From an uncultured Clostridia bacterium (GTDB taxonomy: Bacteria; Bacillota; Clostridia; Oscillospirales; Acutalibacteraceae), in NCBI GenBank assembly GCA_946499275.1, contig CAMMRL010000009.1, forward strand, positions 1-62,213: a stretch of DNA of 62,213 bases. The letters are read 5' to 3'. The notes beneath the pieces were generated by a model. The model was not told the origin of the DNA, made no database searches, and worked only from the letters and a program-made list of their open reading frames with translations. This document shows positions 35,886 through 43,679 of this stretch, piece by piece. Each line of letters begins with the position of its first letter. Within the stretch, counting starts at the first letter, position 1. Both the position numbers and the translations under genes were made by a program.

Positions 35886-36947
35886 ATGGAAACGATGAAT
35901 AACATGATGTCGCACAGAGGAGAAGCCCGCTGTGTACTGCCGGTCCGCCCACCGGAGTATTCCTACCACGCACGGGACGGGGCGCTTTTCGCTCTGATCG
36001 GCACGAAAGAGGAACAGACCCTTCCATGGGTAGCCAACAATTTCCTGAATCTCGAAATACGCAAAGATTACACACAGGGGTTTGTGGCTGATTTTGTAAT
36101 GCTGGATATGTGGGGTAACTGCCCGTGGATTATCCGGCACAACATTCCTCATGCGGTGGTAAAAGCAGCCGGACTGGACTGCGTGGAGTTTATCAAACGG
36201 GTGGTGTCGAGCGGGTACTACTGTTTTTTACATATTGACAGATACTACCTGCCGGTTTATCCACTGTCTTATCACAAGATGCATTTTTATCATGAGGTTC
36301 TGGTTTACGGTTATACAGAAACGGAAATCCTGTTTTGCGATTACATTGATGGCAGAAAGTATCACACCTTTTCCGGTAGTTATGACGATTTCCGGGCGGC
36401 ATACCAAAGCAATGCCGATGGCAATGCCTGGGATTACTTATCAGGAATGGATATCCTGGAACTGCGGGACTGCGACTGGTACGAATACGATCATGATAAG
36501 CTGATCCGGGAACTGACGGAATACGTGCAGTCTCGCTGCGAAACCACCCTGTATGACCTCTACCCCGGCGGCAAAGCGAATAAGTCGGCTACCTTTTTTG
36601 GTTTGGAAGTTTACTTTTCCCTTCTTGATTTTTTGGAACTGGTGATGGAAAACGAAAAGGTACAGCTGACAATCCTGCCGATCCAACTGGAATACTGCCA
36701 CAAAACCCTTATGCGCCGCCGCCTTGCCTATTGGATTCAGCAAAAACGGCTGGATCCTGCCGAACGCTGCTGCACACTGCTGGAAACGGCGGAAAAGGAA
36801 TGCCTGCTCGCGCGCAACTACGCTTTGAAATCCCAGGCGTTAGGCGACCGTGGAGTCCTAGCCGACGCGATGACGCATCTTCGCCGTGCGCAACAGGCTG
36901 ATTGGGAAGGCTCGGTCCGCCTGCTGGAAGCCCTCAAAAACGGATAA
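35886..36947 (+). CDS. BtrH_N/C39-like protein, probable nucleophile-deficient member
   Basis: 353 residues. The middle has the family hallmark: 'GYYCFLHIDRYYLPVYPLSY' then 'MHFYHEVLVYGYTETEILFCDYIDG', with H136 and D152 in the places of the His and Asp of papain-like C39/BtrH_N domains. The region where the nucleophilic cysteine should be, 'GALFALIGTKEEQTLPWVAN', has none. The C-terminal 180 residues are helical. A catalytically dead binder of the carrier or product, or an enzyme using a different residue, are both possible. The coding DNA from about 36.1 to 36.5 kb looks richer in A+T than its neighbours. It is the last gene before a terminator. Confidence 0.5.
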   Translation: METMNNMMSHRGEARCVLPVRPPEYSYHARDGALFALIGTKEEQTLPWVANNFLNLEIRKDYTQGFVADFVMLDMWGNCPWIIRHNIPHAVVKAAGLDCVEFIKRVVSSGYYCFLHIDRYYLPVYPLSYHKMHFYHEVLVYGYTETEILFCDYIDGRKYHTFSGSYDDFRAAYQSNADGNAWDYLSGMDILELRDCDWYEYDHDKLIRELTEYVQSRCETTLYDLYPGGKANKSATFFGLEVYFSLLDFLELVMENEKVQLTILPIQLEYCHKTLMRRRLAYWIQQKRLDPAERCCTLLETAEKECLLARNYALKSQALGDRGVLADAMTHLRRAQQADWEGSVRLLEALKNG

Positions 36948-36955
36948 AGAAACGG

Positions 36956-37000
36956 GAAAGCGCCCCGCCTGCAATTGACCAGGAGGGGCGCTCTTTTTAT
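36956..37000 (+). terminator. Intrinsic terminator ending the carrier-protein cluster
   Basis: AGCGCCCC-CCTG (36959-36971) pairs with CAGG-GGGGCGCT (36980-36992), with a single G-A mismatch. The run CTTTTTA follows directly. It lies 10 bp after the last stop codon and gives the cluster a defined end. Confidence 0.85.
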
Positions 37001-37178
37001 CTTGCTTAACAAAGCAGAGTTTATATTGCGGTTGAGAAACTATATCGAGTTTGGGAAAGGGATCCGGTGTCGCGAAAAGCCTTTTTACATAGGATGAGAA
37101 AGGAGGAATAAAAGCACGGATATATGTCCGCATTTGCCGGCGTGTTTTGTGCTATACAAGGAAGGCGGTTTACATACG

Positions 37179-37835
37179 ATGAATTGGACAACAGATTCCC
37201 TGATTTCCTTTGTGGAGATATGTCTTTTGGTGACGGCGGTTTCTGCGGACGCATTTGTCGCAAGCTTTGCCTACGGCGCCAGCCGGATACAAGTGCCGAT
37301 GACTTCTGCAGCGGTCATCACAGTAATTAGCACGGCCTTTTTAATGCTTTCTTTGCTGCTCGGCGGTATCCTCCGGCCGTTGCTGCCCAGCGGGTTGACA
37401 AGAGGGCTTTCCTTCGGCATTTTATGTATGCTTGGGTTTGTCAAATTGTTTGACAGTAGCCTGAAAGCCTTTTTGCGCCGCCATACCGCCATTTGCCGGA
37501 AGTGGCGGGTCGGCGGCTTTGAACTCCGCTTTATCCTCCGCATTTATGCCGACCCGGAAGAGGCGGACAGCGACCGGTCCCGTACGTTGTCCCCGCGGGA
37601 GGCGGCGCCGTTGGCCGCCGCCCTTTCGTTGGACGGACTGGCGGCCGGATTCGGCGCAGGATTAGCCACCGTCAATTATGCAGTGGTGGCGTTGCTGTCG
37701 CTGGGCATTGGGGCGGGGTGCATCCTCCTCGGTTCAGCTGCCGGACGGCGGGTGGCGGAGAAGACGCCCTTCGATTTGTCCTGGGCAGGCGGTGCCATGC
37801 TGCTTGTGCTGGCGGTGATGAAGCTTTTGGGGTAA
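37179..37835 (+). CDS. ytaF: Sporulation membrane protein YtaF-like (MntP-type transporter fold)
   Basis: 218 residues from ATG 37179, after AAGGAAGGCGG. About six membrane helices in two repeats. The first contains 'LLVTAVSADAFVASFAYGASRIQVP' and the second 'AAPLAAALSLDGLAAGFGAGLA', each with the SxDA/SxDG motif found in MntP and YtaF proteins. The 60-residue basic loop between the repeats fits YtaF, which has a longer loop than MntP. YtaF is a forespore-related membrane protein in Bacillus; a metal or cation role is inferred from MntP. The spore-lysin-type gene follows. Confidence 0.8.
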   Translation: MNWTTDSLISFVEICLLVTAVSADAFVASFAYGASRIQVPMTSAAVITVISTAFLMLSLLLGGILRPLLPSGLTRGLSFGILCMLGFVKLFDSSLKAFLRRHTAICRKWRVGGFELRFILRIYADPEEADSDRSRTLSPREAAPLAAALSLDGLAAGFGAGLATVNYAVVALLSLGIGAGCILLGSAAGRRVAEKTPFDLSWAGGAMLLVLAVMKLLG

Positions 37836-37952
37836 GGAAACGGATGATCCGAGGAGCGTACGATAATGCGGCTTATTCCTAAAGGAACGTCGGCGATGGA
37901 AAAGGAAAAGATAAGAGTTTTCCCAGCCAGGCATGGTTGACGTTTTCTGACG

Positions 37953-37960
37953 CATACAAT
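37953..37960 (+). promoter_or_regulatory. Possible sporulation (sigma-E-like) -10 element
   Basis: CATACAAT at 37953-37960 matches the -10 consensus of sigma-E-type sporulation promoters and lies 47 bp ahead of the LysM-GH18 gene. The sequence expected to be the -35 (about 37931-37937) is only a partial match. Confidence 0.3.
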
Positions 37961-38006
37961 ATACCATACGGCTCCGAGCCGGTAAAACAAAGAGGTGGTG
38001 ACCGAT

Positions 38007-39290
38007 ATGGAAATTCATGTGGTGAGACCGGGGGAATCCCTGTATTCCATTGCACAGGCATATGGGACGACGGCTGCCCGCCTGGCGCAGGACAATGAGT
38101 TGCCGCCGCCGTACGAGCTGGCTGTCGGGCAAACAATCGTGGTATTGTACCCACGCCGGGTATATACGATAACGGCGGGGGACACGCTCGGCGGCATTGC
38201 GCAACGGTATGGAGTGACCGTCAACCAGCTTTTACGCAATAACCCGCAGCTCAACGGCGTGGCAACACTGGTGCCTGGCCAGGTACTGGTGATTGATTTT
38301 GAAGGGGAAAAGCAGGGGGAAATGGCGGTAAATGGCTATGCATATACCTACATCGACCGGCAGGTGCTGCGGAAAACGCTGCCCTATTTAACGTATCTGA
38401 CGGTATTCACCTACGGCTTTACACCGGAAGGAACGCTCATCGGGATCGACGACCAGGAGTTGATCGACCTGGCGCGGGAATACGGCGTTGCGCCCTTGAT
38501 GCATGTTTCTACTCTGACGGATGAGGGGAATTTCAGCAGCGAGCTGGCCGGTTCCATACTCCGCGATACGGCGGCACAGGATCGGCTGATTGATGCAATC
38601 CTTGCCAATATGCGGGCGAAAGGGTACTATGGGCTGGATATCGATTTTGAGTACTTGGGAGAAGAGAACCGGGACGCCTATACGGCTTTCCTCGGAAAAT
38701 TGACGCAGCGGCTCAACGCGGAGGGATACCCGGTCATTGCCGCGCTTGCACCCAAAACAGATGACGAACAGCCTGGTGATTTATACCAGGGGCACGACTA
38801 TGCCGGTATAGCCGCCGCGGTGAATTTCGTGCTGTTGATGACCTATGAATGGGGATATGCATATGGACCTCCCATGGCGGTTTCCCCGCTCAACAAAGTA
38901 CGGGAAGTGCTGGATTATGCCGTGACGAAGATGGATCCGAGCCAAATTTTCCTGGGTATTCCCAATTACGCATATGACTGGACGCTCCCGTTTGTTAAGG
39001 GGGAATCCAAGGCCCGCGCCTTGTCCAATGTGCAGGCGGTGGAACAGGCGGTCGCCAGGAATGCGGCGATCTCCTTCGACCCGGTTGCCCAGGCGCCGTA
39101 TTATACATATTTTGATGAACAGGGAAGGGAACACGAGGTATGGTTTGAAGACGCCCGCAGCGTAAACGCCAAGCTCGCTCTTATCCCGGAGTACGGACTC
39201 CAAGGTGGGAGTTATTGGCAGATTATGAAGTACTTTCCGCAGAATTGGCTGGTGCTTAACGCCCTGTATATAATTCAAAGGGTGCTGTAA
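38007..39290 (+). CDS. LysM-GH18 spore cortex/peptidoglycan glycosidase (YaaH/SleL type)
   Basis: 427 residues from ATG 38007, after AGAGGTGGTG. Two N-terminal LysM domains: residues 2-46 ('IHVVRPGESLYSIAQAYG') and 51-97 ('YTITAGDTLGGIAQRYGVTVNQL'). They bind peptidoglycan. The remainder is a GH18 barrel with the catalytic D211-x-D213-x-E215 in 'YGLDIDFEYLGEEN' and the family endings 'YEWGYAYGPPMAVSPL' and 'GGSYWQIMKYFP'. There is no signal peptide, as in spore-coat or cortex-lysing N-acetylglucosaminidases of the YaaH/SleL group, which are loaded into the spore without secretion. Confidence 0.9.
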   Translation: MEIHVVRPGESLYSIAQAYGTTAARLAQDNELPPPYELAVGQTIVVLYPRRVYTITAGDTLGGIAQRYGVTVNQLLRNNPQLNGVATLVPGQVLVIDFEGEKQGEMAVNGYAYTYIDRQVLRKTLPYLTYLTVFTYGFTPEGTLIGIDDQELIDLAREYGVAPLMHVSTLTDEGNFSSELAGSILRDTAAQDRLIDAILANMRAKGYYGLDIDFEYLGEENRDAYTAFLGKLTQRLNAEGYPVIAALAPKTDDEQPGDLYQGHDYAGIAAAVNFVLLMTYEWGYAYGPPMAVSPLNKVREVLDYAVTKMDPSQIFLGIPNYAYDWTLPFVKGESKARALSNVQAVEQAVARNAAISFDPVAQAPYYTYFDEQGREHEVWFEDARSVNAKLALIPEYGLQGGSYWQIMKYFPQNWLVLNALYIIQRVL

Positions 39291-39310
39291 CCCCTGTGAC
39301 CAGGAAAATC

Positions 39311-39340
39311 ACAGGCCGCGCGAAAATCCGCGCGGCCTGT
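39311..39340. terminator. Hairpin between convergent genes (terminator-like)
   Basis: ACAGGCCGCGCG (39311-39322) is perfectly complementary to CGCGCGGCCTGT (39329-39340) around a 6-base loop. It lies between the end of the LysM-GH18 gene and the end of the minus-strand gene at 39358. T tracts on both sides are poor, so its efficiency is uncertain. Confidence 0.6.
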
Positions 39341-39357
39341 GTCCGGGAAGTTTCCTA

Positions 39358-39519
39358 TCACGGTTCCGTAATTGGTTTTGCCTTCTGCTTGGAAGTTTTG
39401 GCGCGACCCTGAATTTCCGGTACGGGAGGTACGTCGTTTTTGGGAAATCGCGCTTTGTGGTTGCTTTCTGTACCGTGCGGTTGCTTGGGGTCCGGACGGC
39501 GCATACCTGCTTTTGCCAT
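39358..39519 (-). CDS. Small basic protein of unknown function
   Basis: 53 residues on the minus strand. ATG (39517-39519) is chosen because AAGGAG sits six bases upstream; a longer frame would add 13 residues without a ribosome site. It is rich in Lys, Pro and Arg with no hydrophobic segment: 'MAKAGMRRPDPKQPHGTESN', then 'PPVPEIQGRAK'. It is flanked by spore-lysin-type genes, so a spore-associated small protein is a reasonable but unproven guess. I do not recognise the family with certainty. Confidence 0.6.
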   Translation of the reverse strand: MAKAGMRRPDPKQPHGTESNHKARFPKNDVPPVPEIQGRAKTSKQKAKPITEP

Positions 39520-39578
39520 AGCTTTCTCCTTATTGCTATCGTTGACGTAAAAATCCAAAATACCTGCCGAAAGGGAAA

Positions 39579-39818
39579 TTATTGGCTTTTTTTGTTGTGA
39601 GATGAACCGGTCTTCCGTTTCTTGGCGCTTTCCATGTTTACCGAATTCTTGGACAACGGGATATCATAAATATCACTGTACGAGTCCACTTCGGCGGACG
39701 AATCGGGTGCGGCCGGTATCAGGCCGGTGCATTCCATGGAGGATGCGACGGCAAACAGGTTGTCGAATAATTCCCGATCGTCTTCGTTATCATAAGGCTG
39801 GGCATGGGGATAATGCAT
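39579..39818 (-). CDS. Small acidic protein of unknown function
   Basis: 79 residues on the minus strand. The ATG (39816-39818) follows AGGAGAGG with five bases spacing, clearly better than an upstream in-frame start. The first 55 residues are acidic ('PYDNEDDRELFDNLF', 'DSSAEVDSYSDIYDIP') and the tail is basic ('AKKRKTGSSHNKKSQ'). No signal peptide or membrane helix. It is followed after about 60 bp by the 53-residue gene on the same strand, so the two are probably co-transcribed. Function unknown. Confidence 0.55.
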   Translation of the reverse strand: MHYPHAQPYDNEDDRELFDNLFAVASSMECTGLIPAAPDSSAEVDSYSDIYDIPLSKNSVNMESAKKRKTGSSHNKKSQ

Positions 39819-40042
39819 GCAATCCTCTCCTTCTCCCAAAATTATGGCTTCAACAACGATGCTTGCATATTTTGAAACCTCTTTTAGTCTTTGCACGGGC
39901 AAGCGGAATTTACTGCGGAAATTCTGTCATCCAGGATCTGGAAAAACAATAAACAGATAAGAGGGAACTGGACCGGCTTTGTCGCATATACTGGGATGGG
40001 CATGATCCGCGTAGTTATCATTCTAGAAAGGCGTGGAACGGT

Positions 40043-41074
40043 ATGGCAACCTATCAGGGGATTGATGTGTCCACCTTTCAGGGAGAGATCGATTGGCAGC
40101 GTGTAAAAGCGGCGAAAATCGATTTTGCCATTATTCGAGCCTCCTATGGCTGGGAGGACCGCGAACATCAGGTAGATGTGCGTTTTCATCAAAATGCGAA
40201 AGGCGCGACGGCCGCGGGGGTGCCTTTCGGCGCTTATCATTATTCGTATGCGACTTCGGTGGAGGAGGCGCATGAGGAGGCCGCTTTTTTCCTGGATGTA
40301 ATCCGGGGTTACCAGCTTGCCTATCCGGTGGCTTACGACCTTGAAGAGCGGGCGCAGCAAGCGCTGGGAAGGGACGCCGTCACCGCGATTGCGAAGGCAT
40401 GGTGCGACGACATGAAGGCGGCCGGATACTATCCTATGGTGTATTCCAACCTAAGTTTTATGCGCAATTTTTTGACGGAGGAATTCCGGCGGGAAAACGA
40501 ACTGTGGATTGCGCAGTATAACGATACGCCCACCTACGGCAGCCCGTTCGGCATATGGCAGTATACCAGCGGCGGCGCGGTGGATGGAATATCCGGCCGG
40601 GTGGACTGCGACTTGTCGTATAAAGATTATGCCGCCATCATCAAGGAGGGCGGCTTTAACGGTTTTGAGAAACCCGCACCCCCGCCGGAACCGGATCCCG
40701 AACAACCGGAAGAAACTACCGTCACCGTAAAAGCGGGGGACACCCTGTCGGGCATCGCGGCAAAGCATGGGATGTCCTGGCAGGAGCTGTACGCGTATAA
40801 CGGCAACAAGGAGGTCATTGGGGACGACCCCAATCTCATTCGTCCGGGGATGGTGCTGCACCTTCCTTCGGCCGGAGGATCGAAGCCGGTTCTTCGGGTT
40901 GGCTCCAAGGTACGCTATAGCGGCCGTCTATACGGGGACAGCTATGGCGGGAATCCCGGCAAAACGGTGGACGGCACGTATACGGTGACCCGGATTATCA
41001 ACGGCCGCAAGGCCGGCGTTCTGTTGGATCAGGTAGGCTGGGCGCCTGCGGACCGGCTCAGCGTGTTAAGCTGA
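40043..41074 (+). CDS. GH25 muramidase with LysM and C-terminal SH3-like domain
   Basis: 343 residues, ATG after AGAAAGGCGTGG. Residues 1-205 are a GH25 lysozyme fold: 'YQGIDVSTFQGEIDW' (catalytic Asp), 'IIRASYGW', 'PFGAYHYSYA', 'YPVAYDLEERA' (catalytic Glu region), 'LWIAQYND' and 'FGIWQYTSGG'. A proline-rich linker leads to a LysM domain (about 228-275, 'TVKAGDTLSGIAAKHGMSW') and a last domain of about 55 residues rich in Gly and Tyr. There is no signal peptide, as in endolysins and some spore enzymes; no phage genes are near, so a spore- or autolysis-related role is more likely. Confidence 0.88.
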   Translation: MATYQGIDVSTFQGEIDWQRVKAAKIDFAIIRASYGWEDREHQVDVRFHQNAKGATAAGVPFGAYHYSYATSVEEAHEEAAFFLDVIRGYQLAYPVAYDLEERAQQALGRDAVTAIAKAWCDDMKAAGYYPMVYSNLSFMRNFLTEEFRRENELWIAQYNDTPTYGSPFGIWQYTSGGAVDGISGRVDCDLSYKDYAAIIKEGGFNGFEKPAPPPEPDPEQPEETTVTVKAGDTLSGIAAKHGMSWQELYAYNGNKEVIGDDPNLIRPGMVLHLPSAGGSKPVLRVGSKVRYSGRLYGDSYGGNPGKTVDGTYTVTRIINGRKAGVLLDQVGWAPADRLSVLS

Positions 41075-41106
41075 AAGCTGATTGATCCATTAAATAGGGA
41101 AAAGAA

Positions 41107-41147
41107 AACGCCCTAGAAGAATCAAGCCGGTTCTTCTAGGGTGTTTT
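41107..41147 (+). terminator. Intrinsic terminator after the GH25 gene
   Basis: CCCTAGAAGAA (41111-41121) pairs with TTCTTCTAGGG (41131-41141) around a 9-base loop and is followed by GTTTTTG. The A run on the left side also lets it serve the minus-strand genes that end just beyond. Confidence 0.85.
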
Positions 41148-41175
41148 TGCGTTTAATCGGAACTATGGAGTGGGA

Positions 41176-41379
41176 TTATTCCATGTTGATATCCAGTGGC
41201 TTATCCAGCTCTTCCGAAACGTATTTGCCATTTTTCTTTCGCTGGCGGACACACTCCGACAAAAGATATTCGATCTGTCCGTTCACGGAGCGGAAATCGT
41301 CCTCCGCCCAGGCGGCGATTTCATTATACAGCTTGGCGGAAAGGCGGAGCGGAACCTGTTTTTTTTGCGTATCGGCCAT
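41176..41379 (-). CDS. Arc-type ribbon-helix-helix protein
   Basis: 67 residues. 'KKQVPLRLSAKLYNEIAAWAEDDFRSVNGQIEYLLSECVRQRKK' is the strand-helix-helix pattern of Arc/MetJ-like DNA-binding proteins, with the basic strand for the DNA groove and a helix pair for dimer formation. It starts one base beyond the stop of the SPFH gene, so the two are one operon. Similar SPFH-Arc pairs occur in Clostridia. It may regulate the operon or tether it to another function. It is not accompanied by a toxin gene, so I do not call it an antitoxin. Confidence 0.8.
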   Translation of the reverse strand: MADTQKKQVPLRLSAKLYNEIAAWAEDDFRSVNGQIEYLLSECVRQRKKNGKYVSEELDKPLDINME

Positions 41380-41380
41380 A

Positions 41381-42409
41381 TCAATACAAGCTTCCCGAAT
41401 TGACGACCGGCTGGGCGTCGTGATTGCCGCAAAGCACCACCAGCAGATTGGAAACCATCGCCGCTTTCCGCTCCTCGTCCAGTGTGATGGTGTTGTTTTC
41501 GCTCAAGCGGTCCAGAGCCATTTCCACCATACCCACCGCGCCGTCGACAATCATTTTGCGTGCGTCGATAATGGCGGAAGCCTGCTGGCGCTGTAGCATG
41601 ACCGCGGCGATTTCCGGCGCGTAGGCGAGATAGGTGATCCTCGCTTCCAGAATTTCCAGCCCGGCCTCCGCCACCTTCCCCTGTATTTCATCCCGTATAC
41701 GGGCAGCGACCACTTCGCTGGACCCGCGCAGGCTACCTTCGTCGGCGATGCCGTCGCCGGTGGTATCCACGTTGGGGGCTACGTCGTACGGATAAATGCG
41801 CACGATATTCCGCAGGGCGCTGTCACACTGCAGGGACAGGTATTCTTTGTAGTTGTCGACGTTGAAAACCGCCTTGGCCGTATCCACCACCCGCCAGGTG
41901 ACGGCAATACCGATTTCGATGGGATTGCCCAAGCAATCGTTGATCTTCTGCCGGTTGTTGTTGAGGGTCATAATTTTCAGGGATATTTTCCGGTTGACGG
42001 CTTCCGCAGTAACCGCCGTCTGGTTGGAAGTGAAGACAATGGACTTCCCCGCCCCGCCGTCCACGTCGCCGCTCTGGCTGAGCCGGGTTTTCGCCGCTGG
42101 ATTCACCGCGGAACAGAAGGGGTTGACAAAATAGAAGCCGTCGCTTTTCAGGGTGCCTACATATTTGCCGAACAGGGTGAGCACCAGCGCTTCCTGGGGT
42201 TTCAAAATTTTCAGCCCCATCAGAGGAAGCCACCCGACCGCCAGCCAGACGATGCTCACCACCATCAGGGTGACCGCCAGGGCGGATGTCTCGGCTTCCA
42301 ACAGTATACAGCTGAAAACCAGCCCCACGATCGCTACGGCATACAGAAAAAGGAAGAGCAGCATGAACGCCAACCCGTTTTTCTTGTTGTTTAAGATTTT
42401 TTCATTCAT
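41381..42409 (-). CDS. SPFH-domain (stomatin/prohibitin-like) membrane protein
   Basis: 342 residues from ATG 42407-42409, after GGGGGCCC. A TTG six codons earlier has no ribosome site. Two N-terminal membrane helices ('[23 protein letters not shown]', '[20 protein letters not shown]') precede the SPFH domain ('[29 protein letters not shown]', '[21 protein letters not shown]', '[20 protein letters not shown]'). A helical region follows with '[30 protein letters not shown]', typical of stomatin-like oligomer scaffolds. These proteins organise membrane microdomains and protease complexes. Confidence 0.9.
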   Translation of the reverse strand: MNEKILNNKKNGLAFMLLFLFLYAVAIVGLVFSCILLEAETSALAVTLMVVSIVWLAVGWLPLMGLKILKPQEALVLTLFGKYVGTLKSDGFYFVNPFCSAVNPAAKTRLSQSGDVDGGAGKSIVFTSNQTAVTAEAVNRKISLKIMTLNNNRQKINDCLGNPIEIGIAVTWRVVDTAKAVFNVDNYKEYLSLQCDSALRNIVRIYPYDVAPNVDTTGDGIADEGSLRGSSEVVAARIRDEIQGKVAEAGLEILEARITYLAYAPEIAAVMLQRQQASAIIDARKMIVDGAVGMVEMALDRLSENNTITLDEERKAAMVSNLLVVLCGNHDAQPVVNSGSLY

Positions 42410-42439
42410 CCAAAGGGCCCCCTTCAAATTTATATCAAA

Positions 42440-42468
42440 ATAATATCATATAGATATTGATTTGTCAA
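42440..42468 (-). promoter_or_regulatory. Promoter of the SPFH-Arc operon
   Basis: Read on the minus strand, TTGACA (42463-42468) and TATTAT (42440-42445) are separated by exactly 17 bases. The -10 lies about 30 bp ahead of the SPFH start codon. This is a near-consensus housekeeping promoter. Confidence 0.8.
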
Positions 42469-42539
42469 GAACCTTTTGCATCACTACCACTATGTTTTCT
42501 ATCCTAGACAAGCGAGCTGTATAACGGTATATTTAAGTG

Positions 42540-42575
42540 AAAAAAGGGAGCGGAAGGCGACCGCCTTCCGCTCCC
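42540..42575 (-). terminator. Intrinsic terminator of the VTT-domain gene
   Basis: GGGAGCGGAAGGCG (42546-42559) and CGCCTTCCGCTCCC (42562-42575) form a perfect 14-bp stem with a 2-base loop. On the minus strand the stem is followed by six T residues. It lies 23 bp after the stop of the VTT-domain gene. Confidence 0.92.
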
Positions 42576-42597
42576 TGGTAAACTATACCCTTTGCTG

Positions 42598-43362
42598 TCA
42601 TTTCCGCACAGCATTATTTTCCGACAGTTCCGCCGTTTTGTCCTTATTTTCATGGAACTTGACAATTTTATTGTACAGCCACATGCCACCCAGGCTGACC
42701 ACGCCGGTCACGGCGAAAAGGATGATGGCGGAGAGGTAATTCTCTTGATTGATGATATGGCCGCCGATGGACGAAGACACCACTGAAGGGATACGGGCGA
42801 TCAGCGAAATAACCAGGAATTCCGATAGTTTGATACGGGTTAAGCCGGCAAAATAGGTGAACAGGTCCTTAGGGGTGCCGGGGATGAAGAATAGAATGAA
42901 AATGGTACGCTTCAGTTTTTTTTCGCTGTTGATGAATTTCAGCTCATTGATTTTTTCCCGGCTGATAAATACTTCCACCAGCTTGATACCCAGCTTTTTC
43001 ACCAGAAGGAATATGATGGACGAGGCAATCGCCACACCGGCCATGCAGAGCAGCGTGCCTTCCACTGGGCCGAAAGCATAACCGGCGCCCACTTCAATGA
43101 TTTCCCCGGGGATCAGCGCCACGACCACCTGTAGGCATTGCAGGCCGAGGAAAACCAGCCGCCCCTTCCAGCCGAAGGATTCGATATAGGCGCGGAATTC
43201 ATCCGGTGATTGAATCTTCCCCAAAAGGTCAGTGCAGACAAAATAGGTGATGACACTGGCCAGGGCTAATACAATGACCAGCGACAGGATCCCGAGGGTT
43301 CGCCGCCGCCGAATATAGGCTTTATCCGTGTCCTTTGTGTCGGCTGGTTTGTTTGCGTTCAT
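42598..43362 (-). CDS. VTT-domain (TVP38/TMEM64 family) membrane protein
   Basis: 254 residues on the minus strand; start at ATG 43360-43362, though a GTG seven codons earlier (43383) is possible. The N-terminus is polar and basic. A first helix ('LGILSLVIVLALASVITYFVC') is followed by the VTT core: 'LVFLGLQCLQVVVALIPGEIIEVGAGYAFGPVEGTLLCMAGV', 'FILFFIPGTPKDLFTYFAGLT' and 'EFLVISLIARIPSVVSSSIGGHI'. The 'PG-E' and 'FGPVxGTLLC' features are characteristic. Such proteins are implicated in lipid scrambling and envelope homeostasis; the role here is unproven. Confidence 0.88.
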   Translation of the reverse strand: MNANKPADTKDTDKAYIRRRRTLGILSLVIVLALASVITYFVCTDLLGKIQSPDEFRAYIESFGWKGRLVFLGLQCLQVVVALIPGEIIEVGAGYAFGPVEGTLLCMAGVAIASSIIFLLVKKLGIKLVEVFISREKINELKFINSEKKLKRTIFILFFIPGTPKDLFTYFAGLTRIKLSEFLVISLIARIPSVVSSSIGGHIINQENYLSAIILFAVTGVVSLGGMWLYNKIVKFHENKDKTAELSENNAVRK

Positions 43363-43679
43363 GCTTTTCTCAGTCCCTTTCACCCGGCGCCCTTTTTGTT
43401 TCGGGGCGGGGAGTCTGTACGGCGGCACGCTTGCCGGTTTTCTGATGCGCGCCCCTTTTGTTCTGTATTCAGTATACTGGATATTTTGAAAATAATACAG
43501 TAGGAATTATGAAGCCTTTGTTAATATTCCCATGAAAAAATTCACGCGTTTTTTCGTCGGAATATTCCAATTTCTGCTTTTGTATTAACGCGGGATATGG
43601 TACAATGGAGCTCGTTTCCGTCGTTCTGCTGCAAATTGCGGAGCGCACTTGTTTATATATGAAGGACGGATAGAAGAAT

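Noticed and set aside
40043-41074. GH25 lysozyme as evidence of a prophage
   Set aside because: No holin, tail, capsid, integrase or attachment-site genes are near; spore and housekeeping genes surround it.
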